Assembly: GCA_002763895.1 (NCBI GenBank)
Contig: NSLH01000003.1
Location: 1 to 64,000, forward strand
DNA from: [Chlorobium] sp. 445
Lineage (GTDB): Bacteria; Bacteroidota; Chlorobiia; Chlorobiales; Thermochlorobacteraceae
Direction of reading: 5' to 3'
Length of the DNA: 64,000 nucleotides
How positions within the stretch are numbered: the first letter of the stretch is position 1; each line of letters opens with the position of its first letter. Made by a program: the position numbers and the translations under genes. The notes beneath the pieces are model-generated. The model searched no databases. It was not told the origin of the DNA and saw nothing but the letters and a program-made list of their open reading frames with translations. Of this stretch, positions 46,503 through 56,337 are shown in pieces.

Positions 46503-48421
46503 ATGTTAGAAAGAGTGGTCAATACCCTGCGTACGGCTCTTAAGCTCAATGAAGTACAACTCGGGTTATTTGCCTTCTTTCTATGCATGCTGGGCGCATT
46601 GATCTTCAGTGTGTCGCTCATCTACCTCAACTTCTCAGAAGTGATTACGACTTTGTTGGCTTTTTTGGGAGGCTCGCTGATTGGTGCAGTAATCGGAAGC
46701 GTGGTGTATCGTGTGGTCAAGCGTAATCGTGAGTTAGCCGAGTCGCTGCAAAAAGCTACTGAATCGCTCAATGACGCCAATAGCCGGCTGCAACTCTACA
46801 ATCAGTCTTTAGCGGATACAGTCAAGCGGCGCACGGAAGAATTGCTCTTTGCGGAGCTGCAGTACCGTAGCCTTTTTGATTCTACAGCTGAACTGATTTT
46901 CATTTGCACATCAGATTACCGTGTAATCGAAATCAATCGTGCAGTTGAGATATTTTTGGGTTGGGATAGAAACAGTTTACAGGAGTTTAATTTGCTCAGT
47001 CGACTCTCACCTGAAGATGCCGAGCGCTTTATCGAGGCTGCGCAGGTGACACAATCAGGCGAAATCTCGCAAATAGAGCTCTCACTTGATGATCTTTCGG
47101 GCGAGACACACTTTTTCAAAGCAGAGTTCTCACCGCTGATTTTTGGAACACTGTCCATCTCGGGTGGATTCAAAATCTTGATGCAAGATGTAACACTGGA
47201 AAAACGCTCTCGCTTAGAGCGTGAAGTCGTCATCAAAGTCAGCGAAATTTTTAATCAGTCTGAGACAATTGCTGAAGTTGCTGAGCGAGTCTCAAAAGAA
47301 CTACGCTCACTCTTTGAGCCAGCGTTTCTCTTGCTCTACCGATATGACGAGTCGACAAAAAACTGTTCTTAGCACACTCTAACGAGTACAATTTGCCTGA
47401 AAGTGCGCAAGTCTATACGACAAAAGAGCTGGCAAAGGGCATTGCGCCAGAAGTGGTAAGAACAAAATCAGAAATCTTTGTCGAAGATGTACTTAAAGAG
47501 CCACGCCTAAAAGATGTTGAAGAGTATTTGATACGTGTGGCAGGTCGAAGTCTATTTACGGTGCCTCTTATTGCAGCAGAACAATTGCAAGGTGTGCTGC
47601 AGATTCTCTCACTGCATCAGCATCGATTTTCAGAAGATGATAAACGCTTGGTGCGCATTCTTGCCAGTGAACTTGCTGAGGGACTTTACCGCAAAAAACT
47701 CAGTGATGCGCTTGCTGAAGCCAATAAAACACTGGCTGAAAAAAACGCAGAACTCGAACAATTCGTCTACTCTGTCTCGCATGACCTCAAAGCCCCACTG
47801 ATTTCTATTCAAGGCTTTGCTTCACAAGTGCAAGAGCTGTACTACGATAAGCTGCAATACGAAGCACGATTTGCACTAGAACGCATTCGCTACAATGCAA
47901 AGGTAATGGAAGATATGATTATGGAACTCTTGGATTTGTCGCGTGTCGGGCGTGAGACCGTCAAGATGGATGTCATATATCTTTATGAAATGACGTCGTC
48001 TATTATTGAGAATTATCGGGGACACATTGAAGCACAGCGAGCCAAAATCAACATTTCACCTGATTTACCAGCCGTGCACTTTCCACGTCGACGCTTGGAA
48101 CAGGTAATGACAAACCTCATTGGCAATGCTATCCGATACACTGCGCGTGTCAAAGACCCGTGCATATCTGTTTATGCTATTGACCACCTCGAGATGCATG
48201 AAATCGTGGTCAAAGATAATGGTATTGGTATTGCACAAAAAGATTTCGAGAAAGTCTTTCGGCTCTTCGAGCGTGGCGAGAGCGACCAACCCGGTTCTGG
48301 CGTTGGACTTGCTATTGTCAAAAAAATCGTGGAGCAGTATGGGGGTAAAATCTGGATTCAATCTGAACTGGGGAAAGGCGCTGAATTTCATTTTACGATT
48401 AAAAAACGTGAATACACATAG
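46503..48421 (+). CDS. Membrane sensor histidine kinase with PAS and GAF-like domains (one frameshift)
   Basis: Two membrane helices (about residues 20-80) are followed by a coiled coil (NRELAESLQKATESLNDANSRL), a PAS domain (LQYRSLFDSTAELIFICTS, about 120-230), and a GAF-like domain. The HisKA phospho-acceptor is FVYSVSHDLKAPLISI and the HATPase_c domain has VMTNLIGNAIRYT, DNGIGIA and SGVGLAIVKKIVEQYGG. A missing A in the run 47357-47362 splits it between ESTK and KLFLAHSNEYNLPES; corrected length is about 639 residues. No response regulator gene is adjacent. The signal it senses is unknown. Confidence 0.88.
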
Positions 48422-48664
48422 TGAAAAAGCCAGTAACCGACTGACTTTGATAGCTTTCAACCTTGCTTGCTCTTGAAATAACCTTGTGTCCTATCTCTAC
48501 GGTGTTCCTATTCTGCTGCTGGTATAATCTCTGCCATAGTTGCGTTTAGCATGATCAACATGAGTACACGCACAAAGCAGGCAATGAAACTACATCATGC
48601 TGCAACGATTTGACCTAACTCTGTCGTTACTTTAACAAATTTTATCAACTTTAATTCAAAAAGT

Positions 48665-50560
48665 ATGGCGACGATTCCAATTGACATTCGCACAGGCACC
48701 ATCAAAAAAGAACGTATCATTGGTATTGACTTAGGTACAACCAATAGTCTTGTAGCCTACATGCACGGCGATAGCCCAGCGATTATCTCCAACAAGTACA
48801 CCAAAGAACGCATTGTGCCCTCTGTGGTTTATTTTGGCGAAGATTTCACGCCGATTGTAGGCACGGGTGCAAAAGAATTGCTGTCAGAACATCCCGATCG
48901 GGTGGTGTATTCAGTCAAACGGTTGATGGGAAGATCTTTTAGCGATGTCAGAGAGGAACTCCCGCATCTGAATTACCGCATCAGTGAAAGTGAGTCGGAG
49001 CGTATCTGCAAAATTGAAATTAGCAACGGCAAGGAAACGCGCTACTTTACACCGATTGAAATCTCGGCGATGATTTTGCGCGAACTCAAGCGCTGGGCAG
49101 ACGATTACTTCGAAGAGCCTGTTACAAAAGCCGTAATTACAGTACCAGCGTATTTCAACGATGCACAACGCCAAGCCACAAAAGACGCCGGCAAACTTGC
49201 AGGCTTGGAAGTCTTGCGCATTGTCAATGAACCAACTGCTGCTGCCTTAGCCTATGGCTTAGACAAAACCAAAAATGGGACAATTGCGGTCTATGATCTC
49301 GGCGGAGGCACATTTGATATTTCCATCTTGAAACTCGAGGATGGTATTTTTGATGTGCTCTCCACCAATGGTGACACACACCTTGGCGGTGATGACCTAG
49401 ACCAAGCCTTGCTGGCTGCCATGGCAGAGGAAATTCAACAGGCACTCAGGTTCGATATTTTCTCCAATGCCCAAATCAAGCAACGCTTGCGCCTTGAGTG
49501 CGAGCGCGTCAAATGCGAGCTAACCGACAAGGCTGAAGCAATACTGCATGTGGATATCTGCGGACAAGACTTCAAGCGCAAAATTTCGCGCGAAGAATTT
49601 GAGCGTATCATTTTGCCCGTGGTAGAGCGCACAAAACAGCCTTGTCTCAAAGCCCTGAAAGATGCTGGACTTTCAGCAAGCGAGATTGATGCTGTGGTGC
49701 TTGTCGGTGGCTCAACGCGCACTCCATTTGTCAAGAAGTTTGTCTCAGAGATCTTCGGCGGCAAGAAACCGTATGATTCGCTTAATCCTGAAGAGGTCGT
49801 GGCACTGGGTGCAGCGGTGCAAGCCGGCGTCATTTCAGGTGATACTGATGATGTCCTGCTCTTGGACATTACACCACTTTCACTGGGCATTGAGACCGTT
49901 GGTGGCGTGTTTGTGCCAATTATTCCACGCAATACCAAAGTGCCAATTAAAGTGGCACAGGAGTTTACAACCTCTGTCGATAACCAGACCGGTATAGACA
50001 TTCACATTTTGCAAGGCGAGCGCGAGCTGGCTAAAGACAATCGCAGTCTCGCCAAATTTACGCTGGGACCGCTGCCGCCCTTGCCTGCAGGGATGCCCAG
50101 AATTTTAGTGATGTTTGCTATTGATGCTGACGGTGTACTTACCGTCTCGGCTAAAGATCAGCGTACAGGCAAAGAGCAGTCGATTACGGTAAAACCCACT
50201 TACGGGCTCACAGATGAGGAAGTCGAGAAAATGCTGCTCGATGGTTTCACGCATGCTAAAGAAGATGTAGAGCAACGCTTGTTGATTGAGGCGCAAGTAG
50301 AAGCGCGTGGCATGATTTCGGCAATTGAAAAGCAGATAGCGCAAGAATCTGAGGTATTTGCACAGTTGCCTAAGCACGAACAAGAAGCCATTTATGCTGT
50401 GCTGGCTGACTTAAAGCAAGCGGTTGAGGGCAGCGAGCGTCAGAAAATCACGGAGCTGATAGAAAAAGCTAATGCGATAACGACGCCGTTTGCACAAGCA
50501 GTCATGAACGAGGCAGTGGCGCGTGCACTTGCGCAAAAGAAAGTGGATGAAGTAGCGTAA
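48665..50560 (+). CDS. Hsp70-family chaperone (DnaK/HscA-like)
   Basis: This ATP-dependent chaperone has 631 residues. The ATPase domain shows [73 protein letters not shown] and [18 protein letters not shown]. The substrate-binding domain follows ([23 protein letters not shown]). [22 protein letters not shown] resembles HscA more than DnaK, as does the length, but no iscU, hscB or fdx gene is adjacent. No dnaJ or grpE is near. I prefer a neutral Hsp70 name. A TATAAT lies at 48523-48528 in the upstream gap, without a good -35. Confidence 0.9.
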   Translation: MATIPIDIRTGTIKKERIIGIDLGTTNSLVAYMHGDSPAIISNKYTKERIVPSVVYFGEDFTPIVGTGAKELLSEHPDRVVYSVKRLMGRSFSDVREELPHLNYRISESESERICKIEISNGKETRYFTPIEISAMILRELKRWADDYFEEPVTKAVITVPAYFNDAQRQATKDAGKLAGLEVLRIVNEPTAAALAYGLDKTKNGTIAVYDLGGGTFDISILKLEDGIFDVLSTNGDTHLGGDDLDQALLAAMAEEIQQALRFDIFSNAQIKQRLRLECERVKCELTDKAEAILHVDICGQDFKRKISREEFERIILPVVERTKQPCLKALKDAGLSASEIDAVVLVGGSTRTPFVKKFVSEIFGGKKPYDSLNPEEVVALGAAVQAGVISGDTDDVLLLDITPLSLGIETVGGVFVPIIPRNTKVPIKVAQEFTTSVDNQTGIDIHILQGERELAKDNRSLAKFTLGPLPPLPAGMPRILVMFAIDADGVLTVSAKDQRTGKEQSITVKPTYGLTDEEVEKMLLDGFTHAKEDVEQRLLIEAQVEARGMISAIEKQIAQESEVFAQLPKHEQEAIYAVLADLKQAVEGSERQKITELIEKANAITTPFAQAVMNEAVARALAQKKVDEVA

Positions 50561-50657
50561 AGAAAACATGAGTTGCACGGTACGGCACGCATCTGCAAAA
50601 AATCGGACGAATAAACTACTTAAGCAAGTACTCGAAGAGTTTGTGCTCTGATAAGAC

Positions 50658-51458
50658 ATGAAAAGAGCAGAAGTCATAAACCATTGTGCTGAGGTAAAAC
50701 GTCGCTCGTTGGCACGCGTGATGTCGAAGCAAGGTATTTGTTCACGCCAAGAAGCCGTGCGCTGGATTGAGTCGGGCAAAGTCAGAGTCAATGGGAAAGT
50801 GGCGCAGTCGCCCGAGCTGCTGGTGGCACTCAATGCAAAAATTGAAGTTGTTGGCGTAGAGACCCCTTTGCCTAAAAAAACATTGCGCTATGTGGTCATG
50901 AATAAGCGTAGAGGTGTTGTTACGACGCACAGAGATGAGCTCGGTAGAGCAACGGTCTACGACGATTTGCGTCCATTTTTAATCAGGCAGAATATCACAG
51001 AGCGGCTGTTTGCTGTCGGACGATTGGATAAAGATACTGAAGGGTTACTGCTGTTTACCAATGACAATCAGCTTGCCAACTTTCTCACTGCGCCTGAAAA
51101 CGGCGTGCCAAAAACTTACCTTGCCACACTGAACAAATCACTGACAACGAGTGCCTTAGAGCAATTGCAGAGCGGCGTAGAAATTAAAGCCAGAGGAGAG
51201 CATTATGTGGCACAACCCCGTGACATCGTGCAGCAAAGCGCCAGAGTAATTCAACTCACACTAAGTGAAGGGAAAAACCGTCAGGTGCGCCGACTCTTTG
51301 AAGCCATCGGTTACACAGTCGAGCACTTGGTGCGAATTGGCTTTGCTGGGTTGCGCTTGAATCTGCTCTGCAATCCACCCAAATTAAACTCACAGCCACT
51401 GGCAAGTGGTGAGTGCATAGAGTGCCAGCCTGAAGAGCTGCTCAAGGGCTTGGGCTAA
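50658..51458 (+). CDS. S4-domain pseudouridine synthase (RsuA/RluE/RluF family)
   Basis: This RNA pseudouridine synthase has 266 residues. An S4 RNA-binding domain (RSLARVMSKQGICSRQEAVRWIESGKVRVNG) precedes the catalytic PseudoU_synth_2 domain. The catalytic aspartate lies in VGRLDKDTEGLLLFTND. A GKNRQVRRLFEAIGY motif follows, then LVRIGFAGLRLN. It is one of two such enzymes flanking scpB. The rRNA target cannot be assigned from sequence. It starts at ATG 50658. Confidence 0.9.
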   Translation: MKRAEVINHCAEVKRRSLARVMSKQGICSRQEAVRWIESGKVRVNGKVAQSPELLVALNAKIEVVGVETPLPKKTLRYVVMNKRRGVVTTHRDELGRATVYDDLRPFLIRQNITERLFAVGRLDKDTEGLLLFTNDNQLANFLTAPENGVPKTYLATLNKSLTTSALEQLQSGVEIKARGEHYVAQPRDIVQQSARVIQLTLSEGKNRQVRRLFEAIGYTVEHLVRIGFAGLRLNLLCNPPKLNSQPLASGECIECQPEELLKGLG

Positions 51459-51550
51459 GCTATCAAGGTCGTTATATTGCGCCGTCAAATTCTCTGAAAA
51501 CTAACTTTCTGAAATCAAGTACCAAATCAAACTTGGAACAGCAACACAAT

Positions 51551-52339
51551 ATGCCTTTTGAGACGCCGCAAGGCTATGAGCAAAATGGAACTGCGGCACC
51601 TTTAGATGCAGCGCTTGAAGCGCAGAAAGATGCTCAGAACGAAAATGGCGTTGAGTCAAGCCAAGCGGAACCCTTAGAAGTGCAAAGAGACGCGCAGGAA
51701 ATTTTACTTCGCCAAGATTGCAAGCAGCAAATTGAAGCCTTGATTTTTGCAAGCGATGAAGCGTTACCAGTTAAAATCATTCGCCAAGCGATTGGTCAAG
51801 AAAGATTCACCGATTTGGATATTGAGCAGATGATTGATGAACTCAATCAAGACTATGAACGCACAGGACGCACGTTTCGGATTCGCCATATTGCACAAGG
51901 GTATCGATTTCTTACAGAGAAACAGTTTCACCCCACGATTCAAAAACTGATGCAGCCAAAGTTGCAGCGCAGGCTTTCACAAGCAGCATTAGAGACGCTG
52001 GCAATTATTGCTTACCGTCAGCCGATTTCAAAAGCTGAAATTGAAGCCATACGCGGCACAAATGCTGACTATGTGATTCGAATGCTCTTAGAGCGCAATT
52101 TGATTGAAGTCTGCGGACGCGGCGAAGGTGTCGGTAAGCCACTCCTCTATGGCACAACCAAGGAATTTTTGGACTATTTCAACTTAGGCTCACTTTCGGA
52201 TTTGCCTAAGCCGCGCGAAATCGAAGAACTGATGCGTGAAACTGAAGCGCAGCTGTTTGTGCAACAGGAAATGAATGCGCGTCTCAAAGTCGAGTTCGAT
52301 AAAGACGACAAAAAGTCTGCTGATAGCGATGAAGACTAG
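51551..52339 (+). CDS. scpB: Segregation and condensation protein B
   Basis: ScpB is the winged-helix kleisin-associated subunit that works with Smc and ScpA in chromosome condensation. It has 262 residues from MPFETPQGYEQ at 51551; an upstream TTG would add six residues. An acidic, low-complexity N-terminus (EAQKDAQNENGVESSQAE) is followed by two winged helices: QIEALIFASDEALPVKIIRQAIGQE and SQAALETLAIIAYRQPISKAEIEAIRGTNADYVI, then ERNLIEVCGRGEGVGKPLLYGTTKEFLDYFNL. No scpA or smc is adjacent. Its end overlaps the start of rluB. Confidence 0.92.
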   Translation: MPFETPQGYEQNGTAAPLDAALEAQKDAQNENGVESSQAEPLEVQRDAQEILLRQDCKQQIEALIFASDEALPVKIIRQAIGQERFTDLDIEQMIDELNQDYERTGRTFRIRHIAQGYRFLTEKQFHPTIQKLMQPKLQRRLSQAALETLAIIAYRQPISKAEIEAIRGTNADYVIRMLLERNLIEVCGRGEGVGKPLLYGTTKEFLDYFNLGSLSDLPKPREIEELMRETEAQLFVQQEMNARLKVEFDKDDKKSADSDED

Positions 52340-53192
52340 TACTGCAACTGAACGCAAGAAGCAACGCCGTTCGACACGCAAGACAAATTCAGATGTAAGC
52401 CGTCTTGTGCCACAAGCAGCAGCAAGTGCTAAGGTTCAGACGCGTACCCAACGCAAAACAGAGCAGAGCGAACTGATTCGCCTAAACAAGTTTATTTCGC
52501 TCTGTGGTGTAGCGTCACGGCGTAAAGCCGATGAACTGATTGCAAATGGCGAGGTCATCGTCAATGGCAATGTGGTCAGGGAACTGGGCTTCAAAATCCA
52601 CCGCTTCAAAGACGAGGTGATTGTCGAAGGTAAGCGACTTCAAGAGCCGAAGCGAAAGTTGTATATTCTACTCAATAAGCCCAAAGATGTTATAACGACA
52701 AATAGCGATGAGCGGCAACGAAAGACGGTGGTGGATATCGTGGGTCTTGATGAGCGTGTCTATCCTGTTGGACGATTAGATCGCAATACGACGGGCGCTT
52801 TGCTCCTGACCAACGATGGTGAGTTTGCAAATAAACTCATGCACCCAGCACACGGCATTGAGAAAGAGTATCTGGCAACACTTGATAAAAAATTTCTGCG
52901 CGCTGACCTGCCGAAACTCACTGGGGGACTGCGTTTGAAAGATACAGGTGAAAAGGTAAGCCCATGCAAAGCCAAAATTTTGGGCGATGGTTCTGTGGTG
53001 TGGATAGCATTAAGTGAAGGGAAAAATCGTCAAGTGCACCGCATGTTCTGGTCACTGGGTTATGAGGTCAAAAAACTTGAGCGCATTCGCTATGCAGGCT
53101 TAGGTATTGAGGGCTTAAGGCGAGGGGAGTGGCGATACCTTTCAGCTGCAGAAGTAGCGCATCTTTGCGCACGCTTAGACAAAGAGACATAG
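52329..53192 (+). CDS. rluB: 23S rRNA pseudouridine synthase RluB-like
   Basis: The protein has 287 residues from the ATG at 52329, whose codon overlaps the scpB stop by 11 bp. The first 45 residues are lysine/arginine/threonine-rich (TATERKKQRRSTRKTN), probably disordered RNA-binding sequence. An S4 domain (IRLNKFISLCGVASRRKADELIANGEV) and the catalytic domain with VGRLDRNTTGALLLTND follow, then GKNRQVHRMFWSLGYEVKKLERIRYAGL. RluB modifies helix 89/93-type positions of 23S rRNA in E. coli; the scpB-rluB order is widely conserved, which supports the name. Confidence 0.92.
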   Translation: MKTSTATERKKQRRSTRKTNSDVSRLVPQAAASAKVQTRTQRKTEQSELIRLNKFISLCGVASRRKADELIANGEVIVNGNVVRELGFKIHRFKDEVIVEGKRLQEPKRKLYILLNKPKDVITTNSDERQRKTVVDIVGLDERVYPVGRLDRNTTGALLLTNDGEFANKLMHPAHGIEKEYLATLDKKFLRADLPKLTGGLRLKDTGEKVSPCKAKILGDGSVVWIALSEGKNRQVHRMFWSLGYEVKKLERIRYAGLGIEGLRRGEWRYLSAAEVAHLCARLDKET

Positions 53193-53320
53193 GGACCTAC
53201 ATTTCTCCGCTGCACATCGCAAAATCGTATTGACGCAAATCATATCGTAAATTTGCAAATGTCTTTAGAGAGTATCAGACAACTTGGAATCAGACAAATT
53301 GAACTAAAACCATACAAACT

Positions 53321-54499
53321 ATGCTGAAAAAACTTTTCCTGCTGCCACTTCTCTTATGCTTGGTATTTTCTGAACTGGTATTGATGGGTTGCGGCACGCC
53401 GCGTGAGCGCTCCAACGACAAAATGAAGGCAGCACTGCTCGAGTACAGAGACTATCAAGAAAAACAAGCCATGCTGGCAACTGCAACACCTGAACAAGCT
53501 AAGAAAATTGAAGCCGAACTTGAGATTCTGCAGAACAAAGCCCTCAAAATGATGCAGGAAGCGGTTAAAGAAGACCCAACCAACATTGATGCCATCAATA
53601 ACTATGGTCTTTTCTTACAAGGCACAGGCTACCCCAACGAAGCCATTCCCGTCTTTTTGCAAGGCTTGAGTATGCTGCCTAAGCCCCCATTTCAGGGTGA
53701 AAAAGCCGTGAGAGATTCTCTCCAAAACCTCTATGTCGGCTTCCATAACTACATTGCAAACTGCTACATGATGCTGCCGGGCAAAGCCGATTCTGCGGTC
53801 TATTATGCTGAGCAAATCAAAGATGAGTTTCCGTCGCTCTATGCAAAAATCGCACGTCAAGCGGGCATTCAACTGCAAGCCCAAAAGAAATTTGACGAGG
53901 CTATCAGATACTTTGAAGCATCTGTCGATGCCTACTTACCAGCATTGCTGCGCAACCGCAACGATGAAAACATTGAGGGTAACGAAAAGTCAGTTTACAA
54001 CTTAGAACAAGCCTACCGTGCACGGGCAAAAGCTAAAGGTCTGCCTAAACCAAGCAAAGAAGACTATGCAAAAATAATAGCAGGCTATGAGAAAGCCATT
54101 GCCTCAATGGAGAAAGCAGGCTTGGATGCGCGCAATTTGCCAAACTACATGCGTTATGCTGATGTCTGTGCCGAAGCAGGCGAACTCAAAAAAGCAGATG
54201 AAGCATTCAAGAAAGCGGTTGCACTCAACACCAATCCGCGCAATGTGGCGCCACGCACTAACTACGGACTCTTCCTCAAAGACACCCGCCGTGCGCGTGA
54301 AGCTGTTGAAGTGCTCAGAAAAGTGGTCGATGATAACCCTGATTACGCACTAGGATACTACAACCTTGCAACAGCGCTGATTGATGCAGGACGCAAAGCT
54401 GAAGCCATACCCATGCTCAAAAAGTACGTGGAACTTGGTTTGAAAGACCCAACTGAAAAGAAAAATGCTGAGATTGTCAAAAAAGAGTTCAATTTGTAA
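53321..54499 (+). CDS. TPR-repeat lipoprotein
   Basis: This 392-residue protein begins with a lipoprotein signal (LLPLLLCLVFSELVLMGCG, lipobox LMGC). Tetratricopeptide-type helices follow in two clusters: around residues 75-120 (DPTNIDAINNYGLFLQGTGYPNEAIPVF) and 270-370 (YMRYADVCAEAGELKKADEAF, ARTNYGLFLKDTRRAREAVEVL, YALGYYNLATALIDAGRKAEAIPML). A lysine/glutamate-rich link lies between. TPR lipoproteins usually scaffold envelope complexes; a partner is not identifiable. dacB follows after a hairpin. Confidence 0.85.
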   Translation: MLKKLFLLPLLLCLVFSELVLMGCGTPRERSNDKMKAALLEYRDYQEKQAMLATATPEQAKKIEAELEILQNKALKMMQEAVKEDPTNIDAINNYGLFLQGTGYPNEAIPVFLQGLSMLPKPPFQGEKAVRDSLQNLYVGFHNYIANCYMMLPGKADSAVYYAEQIKDEFPSLYAKIARQAGIQLQAQKKFDEAIRYFEASVDAYLPALLRNRNDENIEGNEKSVYNLEQAYRARAKAKGLPKPSKEDYAKIIAGYEKAIASMEKAGLDARNLPNYMRYADVCAEAGELKKADEAFKKAVALNTNPRNVAPRTNYGLFLKDTRRAREAVEVLRKVVDDNPDYALGYYNLATALIDAGRKAEAIPMLKKYVELGLKDPTEKKNAEIVKKEFNL

Positions 54500-54528
54500 G
54501 CAAGTTTTGCTGCTTGAAGTCAAAATGC

Positions 54529-54554
54529 GCCCTTGCAAGCCTGATTGCAGGGGC
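54529..54554 (+). terminator. Hairpin after the TPR lipoprotein gene
   Basis: GCCCTTGCAA (54529-54538) pairs with TTGCAGGGGC (54545-54554) with one mismatch, then AAATTGTTTATTT follows. This is a probable intrinsic terminator. Confidence 0.55.
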
Positions 54555-54605
54555 AAATTGTTTATTTAATTGCAAAATTGCCTCTGCGGCACAAGATCAG
54601 ACACT

Positions 54606-56271
54606 ATGTGGCGACCCCTTTGCTATCCGCTTATGCTAAGTACTGCGGTCTGGTTTGTGCTTCTGACTCAGCCCGTGCTCGTGGGTGCGCAGGTGATTTT
54701 CCAAAAAGAAATGTTTGCGCACAAAACGCTCCCACGGCGCTCCAAAGAAGAACAGCAGAAAGTCAAAGCCTTGAAGCAAGACTTGGAGCAACTGTTTGCA
54801 GACCCTTCAATGCAACACGTGCTCTGGGGTGTGCGCATTGAATCACTTAGCCGTAAAGAAGTCTTGTTCAAACAGCTTAGCGAAAAGAATTTTATTCCTG
54901 CCTCTAACCAAAAACTTTTGACCGTCGCTGCCGCATTGACTTACCTTGACACCGCCTTTTGTTACTCAACATCTGTTTTCGCAAGAGGCAGTCTGGTACG
55001 CACACCCGACAACATCGGTGCCCTGAACGGCGACCTGATTGTGACCAGCGATGGTAACCCTTGCCTCTCAGGTAAATGGCTTCAACCAGAAGTGCCTGAT
55101 AATCCTTCCCCGACAAAATTTTTCGAGGCAGTTGCTGATAGCTTGCTCAAAGCCGGCATTTCAGTCATCAAAGGCAATTTGATTGGCGACGACAGCGCCT
55201 TCGAGATCTCGCAAACTTCACAAGATTGGTTCGGCGGCGATGGCGACTACGCTACAGGCTTGGAATGGGATGATCTGTCCTACGGTATGGCAGCACCAAT
55301 TTCTGCACTGTCATTCAATGAAAATTCAATTCTCGTGCAAGCCTTCCCAGCCGATACCGTAGGCAAAGCGCCAGTAATTGTGCTCACGCCTGCAACAGGA
55401 TTTGTGTCCATTCAAAATAATGCTGTAACCTCAGCGAAAAATGCACGCCGCACTCTGATGATCACACGTGCGATTGGAACAAACACTATTGTCATTTCAG
55501 GTGAATTGCCTATCACACAAAAGCGTGGATACAGCGAAAAAATTGCAATCGAAAAGCCCGCAATGTATTTTCTGACAGTGCTAACTGAAACACTCTCGCA
55601 AAAGGGAATTCGCATTGAAGGAGAAATTCGACGCAAACTTCCGCACGAAAACTTTGCACGCGATTCCCTGCGACTCATAGCACGCTATACTTCACCCCCG
55701 CTCATTGAAATTTTTAAGCTATCTGCAAAAGGAAAGTAGCAACTATCTCTCAGAACAAGTTTTGCGCACTGTTGGTGCGGCTTATCAAGGTGGCAGCAAA
55801 GGCTCACTGGAAGCAGGATTGCAAGCTATACGCAAAGTCCTCTCAATGGCAGGTGTCAAGTTCGATGAATTTCTAGGCTTCGATGCAAGCGGACTGAGCC
55901 GTAAAAACCGCATCTCCCCTGATGCGATTGTGAGCCTGCTGCGCTGGTTGTACAATTCCAATAAATTCGAAAACTTCCTTAAAACGCTGGCAATTGCAGG
56001 CTACGATGGGACACTAATAGATCGACTGCGAAAGACTGCAGCCGAAAAGCGCATCTTTGCCAAAACAGGTTATCTCTCTGGTGTGCGCACACTCTCTGGC
56101 TATCTCTATGGCGAAAATGGCGAATGGTTTGCCTTCTCACTGATGGCAATGAACTTCACACAAGCACGGCGTAACATCGAAGAATTGCAAGACAAAGTCT
56201 TGGAAATGCTTGCCAACTTTGCTGCAAAGCCTGTGCCCGCCGAAGTGCCCGCCGCATCTACTGCACCTTGA
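54606..56271 (+). CDS. dacB: D-alanyl-D-alanine carboxypeptidase/endopeptidase, PBP4 type (one frameshift)
   Basis: PBP4-type enzymes trim and cleave peptidoglycan cross-links in the periplasm. From MWRPLCYPLM at 54606 there is a signal peptide ending LVGAQ. The S-x-x-K motif is PASNQKLLT; the KTG motif is AKTGYLSGVRTLSGY. An extra base in 55731-55732 (GG) breaks the frame right before the SxN motif; corrected it reads AKESSNYLSEQVLRT, restoring SSN. Corrected length is about 554 residues, slightly longer than E. coli DacB. The break falls just before the second catalytic motif, so an uncorrected gene would be inactive. A convergent subtilase gene follows. Confidence 0.9.
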
Positions 56272-56337
56272 GATATCTAGAAAAATCACTGTGCACTGCC
56301 GCACGCTGCATTCATGAGGCATAGCCTATAACTTCGC

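Noticed and set aside
48422-48664. CIRCE or other heat-shock operator before hsp70
   Set aside because: No TTAGCACTC-N9-GAGTGCTAA or close match is present in the gap.
49435-50001. Long antisense open frame over hsp70 (188 codons)
   Set aside because: It lies wholly inside the conserved Hsp70 gene and is serine/threonine-rich without any domain; it is a shadow of the real frame.
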